Assembly (NCBI RefSeq): GCF_034008635.1
Contig: NZ_CP125378.1
Span: 4,216,501-4,280,500 of the forward strand
DNA: 64,000 nucleotides
DNA from: Pseudomonas sp. P8_229
GTDB lineage: Bacteria > Pseudomonadota > Gammaproteobacteria > Pseudomonadales > Pseudomonadaceae
Direction: 5' to 3'
In this document: in pieces, positions 17,874 to 28,586 of the stretch
Layout of the letters: every line of letters starts with the position of its first letter
Numbering within the stretch: position 1 is the first letter of the stretch
Translations under genes and position numbers: made by a program
The notes under the pieces: model-generated
The model's database searches: none
What the model was told of the DNA's origin: nothing
The model's input: the letters and a program-made list of their open reading frames with translations, nothing else

Positions 17874-18218
17874 TCAGTGTTTTTGCTTACCGGCAGCAGT
17901 CGACAAATCCTGCAGATGCTGGCGCGACAGCGCCAGAAAACGCGGGGTCGGGCCGACGTCTTCGTACAGCGGATCGCCTTCTTCATCGGTGGCGACCACG
18001 GTCGAGCCTTTCACATACGGCAGGCTCGCCTCGAACTCTTCGAGCGCGGCGCCGATCAGCTCGCCGAGCAGTTCTTCGGGGTGGCGTTTGGGGTACATCT
18101 CGGCAATCGCCGCCAGCCGCGCGGCCGCCTCGACGTCCAGATGAATCGTGTAGCCGGTGTCGGTCAGGCGACCCTTGGCATTTTCTTCCCAATGCTGGGC
18201 GAGTTCACGGATTTTCAT
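17874..18218 (-). CDS. Conserved hypothetical protein linked to ppc
   Basis: 114 residues. The start at 18218 (MKIRELAQHW) has GAGGTC four bases upstream and is preferred over an upstream in-frame ATG at 18323. It is acidic and predicted cytoplasmic: TIHLDVEAAARLAAIAEMYP reads like a ribbon-helix-helix-style strand and helix, and EDVGPTPRFLALSRQH is near the end. Pseudomonad copies have sometimes been labelled as pilin-related, but I see no pilin feature. Divergent from ppc. Confidence 0.8.
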   Translation of the reverse strand: MKIRELAQHWEENAKGRLTDTGYTIHLDVEAAARLAAIAEMYPKRHPEELLGELIGAALEEFEASLPYVKGSTVVATDEEGDPLYEDVGPTPRFLALSRQHLQDLSTAAGKQKH

Positions 18219-18430
18219 GATGACCTCATTTGCGCCTGCTCGTGGCAGGCCTGGGTGAGTGTCCGGCGGGGCCGGCGGCAAGCCGTTGTACGGCTTACAG
18301 TTGAGACTAGCTTCAAGCCGCAAGGTTTAAAGTCCCTTCGTCGTCTGCTTGTAAGAAGCGCCGTAGAGCGGCACTCTCTGGGCAAAGCATTCGTTTCTGC
18401 GCCGTCCCGATTACCGCTGGAGAACTGCTG

Positions 18431-21061
18431 ATGACCGATATTGATGCACGCTTGCGCGAGGACGTTCACCTGCTGGGTGAGCTGTTGGGCAACACCATCC
18501 GAGACCAGTACGGCGAGGAATTTCTCGACAAGATCGAGCAGATTCGCAAGGGCGCCAAGGCCGACCGGCGCGGCTCGATGGACGCTGAGCTGAGCGCCAG
18601 CCTCAACCAGTTGAGCGAAGACGAATTGCTCCCGGTGGCGCGGGCGTTCAACCAGTTCCTCAATCTGGCGAACATCGCCGAGCAGTATCAGTTGATTCAT
18701 CGCCGCGAAGAGTCGCAGCCGGCGCCGTTCGAGTCCCGCGTGCTCCCGGAACTGCTCGCCCGCCTGCGCAATGAAGGCCACAACGCCGAATCGCTGGCCC
18801 GGCAACTGGCGCGCCTGGAAATTGAGCTGGTACTGACCGCACACCCGACCGAAGTTGCGCGGCGCACGCTGATCCAGAAGTACGACGCGATCGCCGCGCA
18901 ACTGGCGGCTCAGGATCATCGCGACCTGACCAGCGCCGAGCGCGAACAGATCCAGAACATCCTGCAACGACTGATCGCCGAAGCCTGGCACACCGAAGAA
19001 ATCCGCCGCACGCGGCCGACCCCGGTCGATGAAGCCAAGTGGGGTTTTGCGGTGATCGAACACTCGCTGTGGCAGGCGATTCCCAACCACATGCGCAAGG
19101 CCGATCAGGCGTTGTTTGCCGCCACCGGCCTGCGCTTGCCTCTGGAGGCGGCGCCGATCCGCTTTGCCTCGTGGATGGGCGGCGATCGCGACGGCAACCC
19201 CAACGTCACCGCTGCGGTGACCCGCGAAGTGCTGTTGCTGGCGCGCTGGATGGCCGCTGACCTGTACCTGCGCGATGTCGATCACCTGGCCGCCGAGCTG
19301 TCGATGCAGCAGGCCAGCGACGCGCTCAAGGCCAAGGCCGGTGACAGCGCCGAGCCGTATCGTGCGGTGCTCAAGCAATTGCGCGAACGCCTGCGAGCCA
19401 CACGCAACTGGGCACATGCCTCGCTCACTGCGAGCACGCCGGCATCGGCCGACGTGTTGCACAACAACCGCGACCTGCTCGATCCGCTGGAGCTGTGCTT
19501 CAACTCGCTGCACGAGTGTGGCATGGGCGTGATCGCCGACGGGCCGTTGCTCGATTGCCTGCGCCGGGCGGTGACGTTCGGCCTGTTCCTGGTGCGCCTC
19601 GATGTGCGACAGGACTCGACGCGGCACAGCTCGGCGATGACCGAAATCACCGATTACCTCGGTCTCGGTCGCTACGAAGACTGGGACGAAGAGCAACGCA
19701 TCAGCTTCCTCACTCGCGAATTGAGCAATCGCCGACCATTGCTGCCGGCGCATTTCAGACCGTCCGCCGACACTGCTGAAGTGCTCGCCACTTGCAAGGA
19801 GATCGCTGCTGCACCGGGTGCCTCGCTGGGTTCCTACGTGATCTCGATGGCGGGCGCCGCCTCCGACGTGTTGGCGGTGCAACTGCTGCTCAAAGAGTCA
19901 GGCGTGCTGCGGCCGATGCGCGTGGTGCCGTTGTTTGAAACCCTTGCCGACCTCGACAACGCCGGGCCGGTCATGGAGCGTCTGTTGCTGCTGCCGGGGT
20001 ATCGCGCCAGGTTGCAGGGCCCGCAGGAAGTGATGATCGGTTATTCCGACTCGGCCAAGGACGCCGGCACCACCGCTGCGGCGTGGGCGCAATACCGGGC
20101 GCAGGAACGTCTGGTGGAAATCTGTCGCGAACAGCAAGTCGAACTGCTGTTGTTCCACGGTCGCGGTGGCACTGTGGGCCGTGGCGGCGGTCCGGCGCAC
20201 GCGGCGATCCTGTCGCAGCCACCGGGGTCGGTGGCGGGGCGGTTCCGCACCACCGAGCAGGGCGAAATGATTCGATTCAAATTCGGCCTGCCGGACATCG
20301 CCGAACAGAACCTCAATTTGTATCTGGCCGCCGTGCTTGAAGCGACGCTGTTGCCACCACCGCCGCCAACGCCTGAGTGGCGGCACCTGATGGACGAATT
20401 GGCCGCTGACGGTGTTGCCGCCTACCGCGCAGTGGTGCGCGAGAATCCGCAATTCGTCGAGTACTTCCGCCAGTCCACGCCGGAGCAGGAACTGGGGCGC
20501 CTGCCCCTCGGCAGCCGTCCGGCCAAGCGCCGTGCCGGCGGGATCGAAAGCCTGCGGGCGATTCCGTGGATTTTCGGCTGGACCCAGACGCGCTTGATGC
20601 TGCCGGCCTGGCTGGGCTGGGAAACCGCGCTGAGCAAGGCGCTGGAGCGTGGCGAGGGCGAACTGCTGGCCCAGATGCGCGAGCAGTGGCCGTTCTTCCG
20701 CACGCGCATCGACATGCTGGAAATGGTCCTGGCCAAGGCCGATGCCGACATTGCGCTGTCTTACGATCAGCGTCTGGTCGAGCCGGACCTGCTGCCGTTG
20801 GGCGCGCAGTTACGCGACCTATTGTCGCAGGCGTGCGCGGTAGTGCTCGGCCTGACCGGTCAGTCACAACTGCTGGCGCATAGCCCCGACACCCTGGAAT
20901 TCATCCGTCTGCGCAACACCTACCTCGACCCGCTTCATCTATTGCAGGCCGAACTGTTGGCCCGTTCACGGCAGCAGGATGTCGAGCAGGGCAGCCCGGT
21001 GGAGCAGGCGCTACTGGTGTCTGTGGCGGGGATTGCCGCCGGTTTGCGCAATACCGGCTAA
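18431..21061 (+). CDS. ppc: Phosphoenolpyruvate carboxylase
   Basis: 876 residues, the usual length. It makes oxaloacetate from PEP and bicarbonate to refill the TCA cycle. Family motifs are all present: [14 protein letters not shown] with the catalytic His, [29 protein letters not shown], the glycine loop [28 protein letters not shown], and the invariant C-terminal end GLRNTG. CTGGAG lies before the ATG. It is transcribed away from the hypothetical gene at 17874. Confidence 0.98.
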   Translation: MTDIDARLREDVHLLGELLGNTIRDQYGEEFLDKIEQIRKGAKADRRGSMDAELSASLNQLSEDELLPVARAFNQFLNLANIAEQYQLIHRREESQPAPFESRVLPELLARLRNEGHNAESLARQLARLEIELVLTAHPTEVARRTLIQKYDAIAAQLAAQDHRDLTSAEREQIQNILQRLIAEAWHTEEIRRTRPTPVDEAKWGFAVIEHSLWQAIPNHMRKADQALFAATGLRLPLEAAPIRFASWMGGDRDGNPNVTAAVTREVLLLARWMAADLYLRDVDHLAAELSMQQASDALKAKAGDSAEPYRAVLKQLRERLRATRNWAHASLTASTPASADVLHNNRDLLDPLELCFNSLHECGMGVIADGPLLDCLRRAVTFGLFLVRLDVRQDSTRHSSAMTEITDYLGLGRYEDWDEEQRISFLTRELSNRRPLLPAHFRPSADTAEVLATCKEIAAAPGASLGSYVISMAGAASDVLAVQLLLKESGVLRPMRVVPLFETLADLDNAGPVMERLLLLPGYRARLQGPQEVMIGYSDSAKDAGTTAAAWAQYRAQERLVEICREQQVELLLFHGRGGTVGRGGGPAHAAILSQPPGSVAGRFRTTEQGEMIRFKFGLPDIAEQNLNLYLAAVLEATLLPPPPPTPEWRHLMDELAADGVAAYRAVVRENPQFVEYFRQSTPEQELGRLPLGSRPAKRRAGGIESLRAIPWIFGWTQTRLMLPAWLGWETALSKALERGEGELLAQMREQWPFFRTRIDMLEMVLAKADADIALSYDQRLVEPDLLPLGAQLRDLLSQACAVVLGLTGQSQLLAHSPDTLEFIRLRNTYLDPLHLLQAELLARSRQQDVEQGSPVEQALLVSVAGIAAGLRNTG

Positions 21062-21080
21062 GGTTTTTACGCTGGCGTCA

Positions 21081-21106
21081 GGCACCCGGTGCACAGGCCG
21101 GGTGCC
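21081..21106 (+). terminator. possible ppc terminator hairpin
   Basis: GGCACCCGG and CCGGGTGCC form a 9-bp stem 20 bases after the ppc stop, but only GCTTTG follows, so the U-tract is poor. The rest of 21107-21351 contains no gene that I can support; it should hold the adk promoter. Confidence 0.5.
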
Positions 21107-21150
21107 GCTTTGTACACAGGCACAAAGTGCGGGCAGGCGACAGTTAATGA

Positions 21151-21999
<849 letters not shown>

Positions 22000-22021
22000 A
22001 AAAGCTGATCCGCTGCATCAT

Positions 22022-22046
22022 CCACGGCCCGCTTGCGGGCCGTAGT
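22022..22046 (+). terminator. adk terminator-like hairpin
   Basis: ACGGCCCGC and GCGGGCCGT form a tight stem with a TT loop 23 bases after the adk stop, followed by AGTTGTTTAT, a weak T-rich tail. Some read-through into tsaB is possible. Confidence 0.6.
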
Positions 22047-22092
22047 TGTTTATACTGACGCACTTTTTCTCCCACCTGTTTTGGAAACATCG

Positions 22093-22767
22093 ATGAGCAC
22101 CTTGCTGGCCCTGGACACCGCGACCGAAGCTTGCTCCGTTGCCTTGCTGCATGACGGCAAGGTCACGAGCCATTACGAGGTGATCCCGCGTCTGCACGCG
22201 CAGAAGCTGCTGCCGATGATCCAGCAACTGCTGGCCGACGCCGGCACCACGTTGCAGGCGGTGGACGCCATTGCTTTCGGTCGCGGTCCTGGCGCGTTTA
22301 CCGGTGTGCGCATCGCCGTCGGTGTGGTGCAAGGCCTGGCGTTTGCCCTGGATCGTCCGGTGCTGCCGGTGTCGAACCTGGCCGTGCTGGCGCAGCGTGC
22401 GTATCGCGAACACGGCGTGAGCCAGGTCGCGGCGGCCATCGATGCGCGGATGGATGAAGTGTATTGGGGTTGCTATCGCGAGATGGCGGGGGAGATGCGC
22501 TTGGTCGGCGCCGAAGCGGTACTGCCACCGGAAGTCGCGGCGCTGCCGGCCGATGCCAGCGGCGAGTGGTTCGGTGCCGGGACGGGATGGGGTTACGGCG
22601 AGCGGATCGCGGTCAATCTGAGTGGTTCTGATGCCGGCATGCTGCCTCACGCCGAAGACCTGCTGACCCTGGCGCGCTTTGCCTGGGAGCGTGGTGAGTC
22701 GATCCCGGCGGATGACGCGCAACCGGTTTATCTGCGCGACAAGGTCGCCACCCCAAAGGCTCGCTGA
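22093..22767 (+). CDS. tsaB: TsaB, t6A tRNA modification protein
   Basis: 224 residues. TsaB (YeaZ) is the dimer partner of TsaD in the complex that transfers threonylcarbamoyl to A37 of ANN-decoding tRNAs. It has the ASKHA-type start LLALDTATEACSVALL and the conserved GRGPGAFTGVRIAVG. The ATG at 22093 (MSTLLALDT) gives the family N-terminus; an upstream in-frame start at 22033 is unlikely. The product of its pathway is the substrate of TcdA, encoded at 43692. Confidence 0.95.
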   Translation: MSTLLALDTATEACSVALLHDGKVTSHYEVIPRLHAQKLLPMIQQLLADAGTTLQAVDAIAFGRGPGAFTGVRIAVGVVQGLAFALDRPVLPVSNLAVLAQRAYREHGVSQVAAAIDARMDEVYWGCYREMAGEMRLVGAEAVLPPEVAALPADASGEWFGAGTGWGYGERIAVNLSGSDAGMLPHAEDLLTLARFAWERGESIPADDAQPVYLRDKVATPKAR

Positions 22768-22794
22768 GGCCAGATTTCTATTGTGGGCAGCTTC

Positions 22795-22890
22795 TGTGGT
22801 GAGGGGATTTATCCCCGATGGGTCGCGAAGCGGCTCTCCAGAATCTGCGACTGCTTCGCAGCCGGTCGGGGATGAATCCCCTCACCACAA
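22795..22890. repeat. palindromic repeat (GGGGATTTATCCCC family)
   Basis: TGTGGTGAGGGGATTTATCCCCGA at the left pairs with TCGGGGATGAATCCCCTCACCACA at the right; GCGAAGC/GCTTCGC pair in the middle. It is a second REP family in this genome, seen again at 53019. The remaining bases to 23054 show nothing else. Confidence 0.88.
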
Positions 22891-23054
22891 AGCCTTCCAC
22901 AATCCCCGCGACTTATTCCAAATTCTGCCAATCGTCAGTTTCCAACCCTGCGCTTTAAACCTTTTGCGCTTTATGTGTTCTAGTTATCACTCGGCGATTT
23001 GCTAAGTCGGTCAGGTGCCGCTAAATTGCCATCATCGATACCGAGCATGAATTT

Positions 23055-23363
23055 ATGCGTATAGACGGCCTTTCCTCTCAGTCCTACCCGATCAAGCGCA
23101 AGCCTCGCAAAGGCAACGTGGCGCTGGATGAGTCCGTCGACGATATCGACGGCGAGCTGGAATTCCCGACCGAAGAGCAACTGGCCGCCCGCGCTGCCAA
23201 AGCCTCCGCACAACGCCTGGCCAATCTGCCTGCCCGTCAGCAAGACATGATTTATCACCGCGCCATGAGCAAAAGCGTAGCGATGGCCCTGGCCAGCTAC
23301 CTGAGCACCGCCGGTTTTGTCGATTGGGATGCGGATGTGCTGGGCCTCGACCTGTACATCTGA
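23055..23363 (+). CDS. Conserved small protein of unknown function
   Basis: 102 residues. The N-terminus is basic (SQSYPIKRKPRKGN), the middle strongly acidic (ALDESVDDIDGELEFPTEEQ), and the C-terminus helical, ending in FVDWDADVLGLDLYI. No signal peptide or known domain is recognised. The TGATG overlap with the DUF72 gene points to co-translation. Codon bias is normal for this genome, which supports it being real. Confidence 0.8.
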   Translation: MRIDGLSSQSYPIKRKPRKGNVALDESVDDIDGELEFPTEEQLAARAAKASAQRLANLPARQQDMIYHRAMSKSVAMALASYLSTAGFVDWDADVLGLDLYI

Positions 23364-24223
23364 TGGCGCTGCCTTACTACCTCGGTTGCCCGTCCTGGAG
23401 TGAAAACGCCTGGCGCGAGTATCTGTACCCCGAAGACGCCAAGACCTCCGACTTCCTCAGTCTCTACTCCCAGGTTTTCAACGCCGTGGAAGGCAACACG
23501 ACCTTCTACGCCAGCCCCTCGCCTGCCACCGTTCAGCGCTGGGCCGAGACCATGCCCGAACACTTTCGCTTCACCGCCAAGTTCCCCGGCGATATCAGCC
23601 ACAGCGGTGACCTGCGCGATCAACTGAGCGCCGCCGAAACCTTCGTAAAACTCCTCGAGCCGCTCGGCGAACGTGTTTCGCCGCTGTGGCTGCAACTGTC
23701 GAAAAGCTTCACCCCACATCGACTGCCGGAGCTGACCGCGTTCATCGACGCGCTGGACCGGCCGCTGGCGGTAGAAGTGCGTCACGAGCAATTCTTTGCC
23801 AAGGGCGAGAGCGAGCGTCTGCTCAATCGCCTGTTGCTGGACCGTGGCGTGGAGCGCATCTGCCTCGATCCGCGCGCGTTGTTCAGTTGCCTGTCGACCG
23901 AGTCTTCGGTGATCCACGCGCAATCGAAAAAGCCCCGGGTGCCGACGCGGCCAGCGGCGTTCACGCAGTGCCCGCAGGTGCGTTTCATCGGCCATCCCGA
24001 GCTTGAGGCCAACGACCCGTTTCTGCTGCCGTGGGTGGCGAAAATCGCCGAGTGGATCGAAGAGGGCCGCATGCCGTACATCTTCCTGCACACCGCCGAC
24101 AACATCATGGCGGCGAAGCTGGCGCAACGTTTTCACGCACAACTGATGCAACGTTTGCCTGGCCTGCCATCCCTGCCTGAGCTATACAGAGAACCCGCCG
24201 CCGAGCAACTTGGCCTGCTCTGA
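23363..24223 (+). CDS. DUF72 family protein (TIM-barrel)
   Basis: 286 residues. It starts with the DUF72 signature (YYLGCPSWSENAWREYLYP), followed by NAVEGNTTFYASPS and FTAKFPGDISH. DUF72 proteins (E. coli YecE) have a TIM-barrel fold and no established activity. The start overlaps the preceding stop by one base, so the two genes are probably an operon. Confidence 0.93.
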   Translation: MALPYYLGCPSWSENAWREYLYPEDAKTSDFLSLYSQVFNAVEGNTTFYASPSPATVQRWAETMPEHFRFTAKFPGDISHSGDLRDQLSAAETFVKLLEPLGERVSPLWLQLSKSFTPHRLPELTAFIDALDRPLAVEVRHEQFFAKGESERLLNRLLLDRGVERICLDPRALFSCLSTESSVIHAQSKKPRVPTRPAAFTQCPQVRFIGHPELEANDPFLLPWVAKIAEWIEEGRMPYIFLHTADNIMAAKLAQRFHAQLMQRLPGLPSLPELYREPAAEQLGLL

Positions 24224-24256
24224 GGCGGATTTTCATTCTTGCCCAGGAGCCTGCCG

Positions 24257-25093
24257 ATGGACGCTCAAGCCGATCACGAACAAGCCCGCAAAGCCCAGGC
24301 CTTCAAGGCCCTGCACGAGCGTCCGGGGATCTTCGTCATTCCCAATCCGTGGGATGCAGGTTCCGCGAAGATGCTCGCCAGCCTGGGCTATCAGGCACTG
24401 GCGACCACCAGTGCCGGTTACGCGTTTTCCCAAGGCAAGGCCGACGGCGCCTTGAGTCTCGATGAAACCTTGGTCAACGTTCGGGCGATTGTCGCGGCCA
24501 CCGATCTGCCGGTGGCAGTGGATCTGGAAAACGGTTTCGCTGATGACCCCGTCGAGTGCGCTAAAAGCCTGTTGCGCGCCGCTGAGGCGGGGGCGGTGGG
24601 TGGTTCGATCGAGGACGCCACGGGCCGTGCCGACGCGCCGATTTATTGCTTCGAACACGCCGTGGCGCGGATCGAAGCCGCCGTCGCTGCCGTGCGCACG
24701 CTGCCATTTCCCTTCATCCTGACTGCCCGTGCGGAAAACTACCTGCACGGCAATCCCGATATCCACGACACCATCCGCCGCTTGCAGGCCTTCGCCGAAG
24801 CCGGTGCCGACGTGTTGTACGCGCCGGGTTTGCGCAATGCCGAAGAAGTGCTGGCAGTGGTGCGCGCGGTGGCGCCCAAGCCGGTCAACGTGTTGATGTC
24901 CGGCGGTTTGAAACTGACCGCACAGGAGCTCGAAGAAATGGGCGTGCGGCGCATCAGTACCGGTTCGGCATTGGCGCTGGCGGCATTCGGCGAGTTTTTC
25001 CGCGCGGCTGAAGAGATCCAACACCGCGGCACTTTCGGCTTCACTTCACAGTCGATGCCGTACGCCAAGGCCAATCAGTTTTTCAAAGGCTGA
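24257..25093 (+). CDS. PEP mutase / isocitrate lyase superfamily enzyme
   Basis: 278 residues from the ATG at 24257, with AGGAG seven bases upstream; a TTG six codons earlier is not needed. The family barrel is visible: IFVIPNPWDAGSAKML, ATTSAGYAFSQG, VAVDLENGFADDP with the metal-binding acids, GGSIEDATG, and ILTARAENYLHG. Relatives cleave or decarboxylate 2-oxo or phosphonate acids (methylisocitrate lyase, oxaloacetate decarboxylase, PEP mutase). The KKCGH motif of true isocitrate lyase is absent. The exact substrate is unknown. Confidence 0.88.
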   Translation: MDAQADHEQARKAQAFKALHERPGIFVIPNPWDAGSAKMLASLGYQALATTSAGYAFSQGKADGALSLDETLVNVRAIVAATDLPVAVDLENGFADDPVECAKSLLRAAEAGAVGGSIEDATGRADAPIYCFEHAVARIEAAVAAVRTLPFPFILTARAENYLHGNPDIHDTIRRLQAFAEAGADVLYAPGLRNAEEVLAVVRAVAPKPVNVLMSGGLKLTAQELEEMGVRRISTGSALALAAFGEFFRAAEEIQHRGTFGFTSQSMPYAKANQFFKG

Positions 25094-25126
25094 GTGTGGG
25101 GCGCTGGGGAATGTATTACTGAGGTA

Positions 25127-25747
25127 TCAGGCGGCCAGGCGCAGGTTTTGCAGAACGATCGGACGCGCCCAACCATTATCGAAGTCCAGCGCTTTTTGCT
25201 GCTCGACGATTTCTTCCGGCGGGAACGGCGGATAAGGTTTTTGCAGCAGATCGAGGTCGAATTCGGCAATCGGCAGGTACAGCGGCTTCTTCTGCGGTGC
25301 CGGACCAGGCTCTGGCAACGGTTGACCATTGTTGATCACGATCGGGCGGACCCAACTGCTGTCGAAGTCCTGTTGCCCTTGCTGAGCCTTGAGTTCTTCT
25401 GGCGGGAACGGTGGGAACGGCTTGTCCAGCAGATCGGTTTCGAACTCGGCGATCGGCAGGAACAGCGGCTCCGGCGGACGCACTTCGGTGTCGACCACGT
25501 CGCACTGACGCTGTTCGACGATGTGCGCGTGGAGCTCGCTGCCCAGGGTCGGCTCTTCAGGGCTGTTCAGGTCAACCGGCGGAAACGTGCCACAGGCCGG
25601 CACCACATCACTCGATTGTTCGGCCAGGGCCTGGGCAAAGAAATCCTGCCACAGGTGACTGACGCCGCCCAATGCTTGAGTGTTATGACGGCTGAAGTCG
25701 CCCTTGGGCGAAATGTAGCCAATCGATGTGGGAAGAATGCCTGACAT
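25127..25747 (-). CDS. Hypothetical protein with a tandem duplicated motif
   Basis: 206 residues from ATG at 25747. No domain is recognised. The C-terminal half contains two copies of a module of about 45 residues: one at about 95-140 and one at about 155-200. Each reads LPIAEFxxDLLxKPxPPFPPEE, then QQxxxDFDxxWxRPIVxxN. The N-terminus ([20 protein letters not shown]) resembles a degradation or processing region rather than a signal. No membrane segment is seen. It is divergent from rsmJ with 93 bases between. The start has no strong ribosome site, so it is less certain than the frame. Confidence 0.75.
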   Translation of the reverse strand: MSGILPTSIGYISPKGDFSRHNTQALGGVSHLWQDFFAQALAEQSSDVVPACGTFPPVDLNSPEEPTLGSELHAHIVEQRQCDVVDTEVRPPEPLFLPIAEFETDLLDKPFPPFPPEELKAQQGQQDFDSSWVRPIVINNGQPLPEPGPAPQKKPLYLPIAEFDLDLLQKPYPPFPPEEIVEQQKALDFDNGWARPIVLQNLRLAA

Positions 25748-25840
25748 TTTTTTCGGTTGACGCTCAGCTCTGGCAAAATGCGCGTTGATTGGTTTATCGG
25801 CCACTTTTTGCCGATCCTTAACTTTTTTGAGCGTGTTTTC

Positions 25841-26623
25841 ATGATTGAGCAACCCGCGGCCTGCCGCATCCATGTCCAGGCCTTGAGCCCGACGTTTGAA
25901 GCGCAAGCCGAGCAGTGGGCCGAGCGTCTGGGCCTGCCGATGGAGATGGCCGACGGCGAGTTCGCCTTGCAACTGGGCGAGCAAGGTTTGCAGTTGCAAC
26001 AGCTCGGCCCGGATGCACCGGGGCCGGTGCGGGTGGATTTTGTCGAGGGTGGCGCGGCGCACCGGCGTTTGTACGGTGGCGGCAGCGGGCAGATGATCGC
26101 CAAGGCGGTCGGCGTCGCCCAAGGCGTGCGTCCACGGGTGCTGGACGCCACGGCCGGGCTGGGCAAGGACGCGTTCGTGCTGGCGAGTCTGGGCTGCGAG
26201 ATGAGCCTGATCGAACGCCAGCCGCTGATCGGCGCACTGCTGGAGGACGGTCTGGCGCGGGCGGCGGAAGATTTCGACGTGGCGCCGATTGTCGCGCGGA
26301 TGAAGCTGCTCAAGGGCAACTCGATCGAGGTCATGCGCAACTGGGAAGGCGAGCCACCGCAGGTGATCTACCTTGACCCGATGTTCCCGCATCGCGAGAA
26401 GACCGCACTGGTGAAGAAAGAGATGCGCCTGTTCCGGCCACTGGTCGGTGATGATCCGGATGCACCGGCGCTGCTGGAAGCGGCGCTGGCATTGGCGACC
26501 CACCGCGTGGTGGTCAAGCGTCCGCGCAAGGCGCCGTGCATCGACGGGCCGAAACCGAGCCATGCGCTGGATGGCAAGTCGAGCCGGTATGACATCTACC
26601 CGAAGAAAGCGCTCAAGGCCTGA
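25841..26623 (+). CDS. rsmJ: RsmJ, 16S rRNA m2G1516 methyltransferase
   Basis: 260 residues. RsmJ (YhiQ) methylates G1516 of 16S rRNA with S-adenosylmethionine. The signature [20 protein letters not shown] (motif I region), [20 protein letters not shown] (catalytic loop), and [20 protein letters not shown] are all diagnostic. The ATG at 25841 gives the family N-terminus. Confidence 0.96.
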   Translation: MIEQPAACRIHVQALSPTFEAQAEQWAERLGLPMEMADGEFALQLGEQGLQLQQLGPDAPGPVRVDFVEGGAAHRRLYGGGSGQMIAKAVGVAQGVRPRVLDATAGLGKDAFVLASLGCEMSLIERQPLIGALLEDGLARAAEDFDVAPIVARMKLLKGNSIEVMRNWEGEPPQVIYLDPMFPHREKTALVKKEMRLFRPLVGDDPDAPALLEAALALATHRVVVKRPRKAPCIDGPKPSHALDGKSSRYDIYPKKALKA

Positions 26624-26638
26624 GACCGCGTCGCCCCA

Positions 26639-26714
26639 TTCGCGAGCAAGCCCGCTCCCACATTTGATCTGTGTCGTTCACAAATCCAGTGTGGGAGCGG
26701 GCTTGCTCGCGAAG
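26639..26714. repeat. REP palindrome pair
   Basis: TTCGCGAGCAAGCCCGCTCCCACA and TGTGGGAGCGGGCTTGCTCGCGAA face each other (opposite orientation to the other REP pairs, which open with TGTGGGAG). It lies between the convergent rsmJ and mexL-like genes. Confidence 0.9.
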
Positions 26715-26737
26715 GCGTCAGAACAGACGCTGAAAAC

Positions 26738-27373
26738 TCACGGCCGATACGCCCGCATGAACAACCCCACCACCTCCTGCACATGACTCTCTGCCGCTTC
26801 TTCGCTCAGCGGCTCACCGCAGCAATACAGCAAGCGAAAATTCCCCGCGCCCTTGATCAGGCAGAAGAAGTGCTCGGCCGCATTACGTGGTTGGTCGATG
26901 CTCAACGCGCCGGTTTCGTGGATGCGCTTGAGCAGCCGCTCCATCCCTTGCACCATGCGCTCGGGACCGGCTTCGAAGAAGATCTGCGAGAGCTTCGGAT
27001 CCTGCGTGCCCAGCGCCATCATCAAACGGTGCAAATTTACCGATTCATCGCTGTTGATCAGTTGGTGAAAGCCTCGGGCAATGTTCAGCAACACATTTTC
27101 CACGGCGATGCCGGCGGGCAGTTCGAAGAACAGCGGCGGTAACTGCTCCTCGCATTTGGCCATCACGGCGGAAGAGAACAGCGTCTCCTTGTCGTTGAAG
27201 TGGCTGTAGACCGTCAACTTCGACACACCAGCCTCGGCGGCGACCGCGTCCATGCTGGTGTTGGCGTAGCCTTGACTCAGAAACAGGATTTTCGCCGCAT
27301 CGAGGATCGCCCGGCGCTTGGCCGGATCCTTCGGACGGCCCGGGCCGTTTGGAGCTGAAAGATTGTTCGACAT
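26738..27373 (-). CDS. mexL: MexL-like TetR repressor of the adjacent RND pump
   Basis: 211 residues. The N-terminal helix-turn-helix (RRAILDAAKILFLSQGYANT, then VAAEAGVSKLTVYSHFNDKE) is TetR-type. The C-terminal domain resembles the AcrR/MexL group. It diverges from an RND pump operon, the layout of mexL-mexJ-mexK, and the chromosomal position agrees with PAO1 as I remember it. MexL represses mexJK and itself in P. aeruginosa. Symbol by synteny and similarity. Confidence 0.8.
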   Translation of the reverse strand: MSNNLSAPNGPGRPKDPAKRRAILDAAKILFLSQGYANTSMDAVAAEAGVSKLTVYSHFNDKETLFSSAVMAKCEEQLPPLFFELPAGIAVENVLLNIARGFHQLINSDESVNLHRLMMALGTQDPKLSQIFFEAGPERMVQGMERLLKRIHETGALSIDQPRNAAEHFFCLIKGAGNFRLLYCCGEPLSEEAAESHVQEVVGLFMRAYRP

Positions 27374-27416
27374 TCTTCGCTTTTAATACTGGACTGGTGA
27401 GTTTGCTATTAATACC

Positions 27417-27430
27417 ATACCGGCCAGTAT
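27417..27430. promoter_or_regulatory. candidate operator for the MexL-like repressor
   Basis: ATACCGGCCAGTAT is a near-perfect palindrome (ATAC-n-GGCC-n-GTAT) in the divergent region. A related half-site, ATACTGGACTGGT, lies at 27386-27398. TetR repressors bind such palindromes, so both genes could be controlled here; this is inferred. Confidence 0.5.
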
Positions 27431-27467
27431 AAATATTCCAAGCACCATTAGCGAAAGGTCCGTCACC

Positions 27468-28580
27468 ATGTTCCGTCATGCACTGCACCTCATGTGGCCA
27501 TTTGCATTGCCAGTCAGCCTGGCTTTTTTGTTGGCAGCATGCGGTCAGGAAGAGGCGGCGCAAGTCAGCATTCGACCGGCCATGGTGGTGCAGCCAGAGC
27601 CTTCGGCGCAGGCGATGGAAAGTTATCCGGGCGAGGTTCGCGCCCGCTACGAACCCGATCTGGCATTCCGCATCGGCGGCAAAGTCAGCCGACGACTGGT
27701 CGAAGAAGGTCAGCGCGTGAAGGCTGATCAGCCACTCGCCGAACTCGATCCGCAGGACGTGCGCCTGCAACTCGAAGCCACGCGCGCGCAAGTCGCTGCC
27801 GCCGAAGCCAATCTGAACCTGGTGCGCGCCGAGCGTGATCGCTACAAGACCTTGATGGAGCGGCAGATGGTCAGCCGTTCGGCCTACGACAACGCGGAAA
27901 ATCTCTACCGCTCCGGCGAAGCCCGCCTCAAGCAGATCAAGGCCGAATTCAACGTCTCGACCAACCAGGCCAGTTACGCTGTGCTGCGTGCGCCGCAGGA
28001 TGGCGTGGTGGCCAAGCGATCGGTGGAAGTCGGGCAGGTGGTCGCCGCCGGACAAACCGTGTTCACCCTCGCCACCGATGGCGAGCGCGAAGTGTCGATC
28101 AGCCTGCCGGAGCAGAGCTTCGGACGTTTCAAGGTCGGCCAGCCAGTCACCGTTGAATTGTGGACGCAGCAGAACCAGCGCTTCGCCGGGCAGATTCGTG
28201 AGCTGTCGCCGGCAGCCGATCCGAAATCCCGCACCTTCGCCGCACGCATCTCGTTTACCAGTGGCAAAGTCCCGGCCGAGCTCGGCCAGAGCGCCCGGGT
28301 GTTTGTGCAGTCGGCCGATGCCGTACCGCTGTCGGTGCCGCTCTCGGCGCTGACTGCGGAAAACGGTGCGACCTACGTCTGGGTCGTCAGCGCCAACAAC
28401 ACCTTGAAAAAGACCCCGGTGCGCATTGGCCCGTTCGGCGAGAAAAGCGTGCCGGTGCTCGAAGGCCTGAACGCCAGCGACTGGGTGGTCGCCGCCGGCG
28501 TTCACGTGTTGCTCGATGGTCAGCAGGTGCGTCCCGTGGATCGCTCCAACCGTATGGTCAATCTGGCGGACAAGGAGTAA
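27468..28580 (+). CDS. mexJ: MexJ-like periplasmic adaptor of RND efflux pump
   Basis: 370 residues. A lipoprotein signal (AFLLAACGQ) is followed by the membrane-fusion hairpin: biotinyl-lipoyl half (AFRIGGKVSRRLVEEGQRVK), coiled coil (LEATRAQVAAAEANLNLVRA), and returning half (VLRAPQDGVVAKRSVEVGQV). It links the inner-membrane pump to an outer-membrane channel. No channel gene is adjacent, as for mexJK, which borrows OprM or OpmH. Six bases separate it from the pump gene. Confidence 0.88.
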   Translation: MFRHALHLMWPFALPVSLAFLLAACGQEEAAQVSIRPAMVVQPEPSAQAMESYPGEVRARYEPDLAFRIGGKVSRRLVEEGQRVKADQPLAELDPQDVRLQLEATRAQVAAAEANLNLVRAERDRYKTLMERQMVSRSAYDNAENLYRSGEARLKQIKAEFNVSTNQASYAVLRAPQDGVVAKRSVEVGQVVAAGQTVFTLATDGEREVSISLPEQSFGRFKVGQPVTVELWTQQNQRFAGQIRELSPAADPKSRTFAARISFTSGKVPAELGQSARVFVQSADAVPLSVPLSALTAENGATYVWVVSANNTLKKTPVRIGPFGEKSVPVLEGLNASDWVVAAGVHVLLDGQQVRPVDRSNRMVNLADKE

Positions 28581-28586
28581 GTCCCG

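Noticed and set aside
24257..25093. True isocitrate lyase
   Set aside because: It is about half the usual length and lacks the KKCGH motif.
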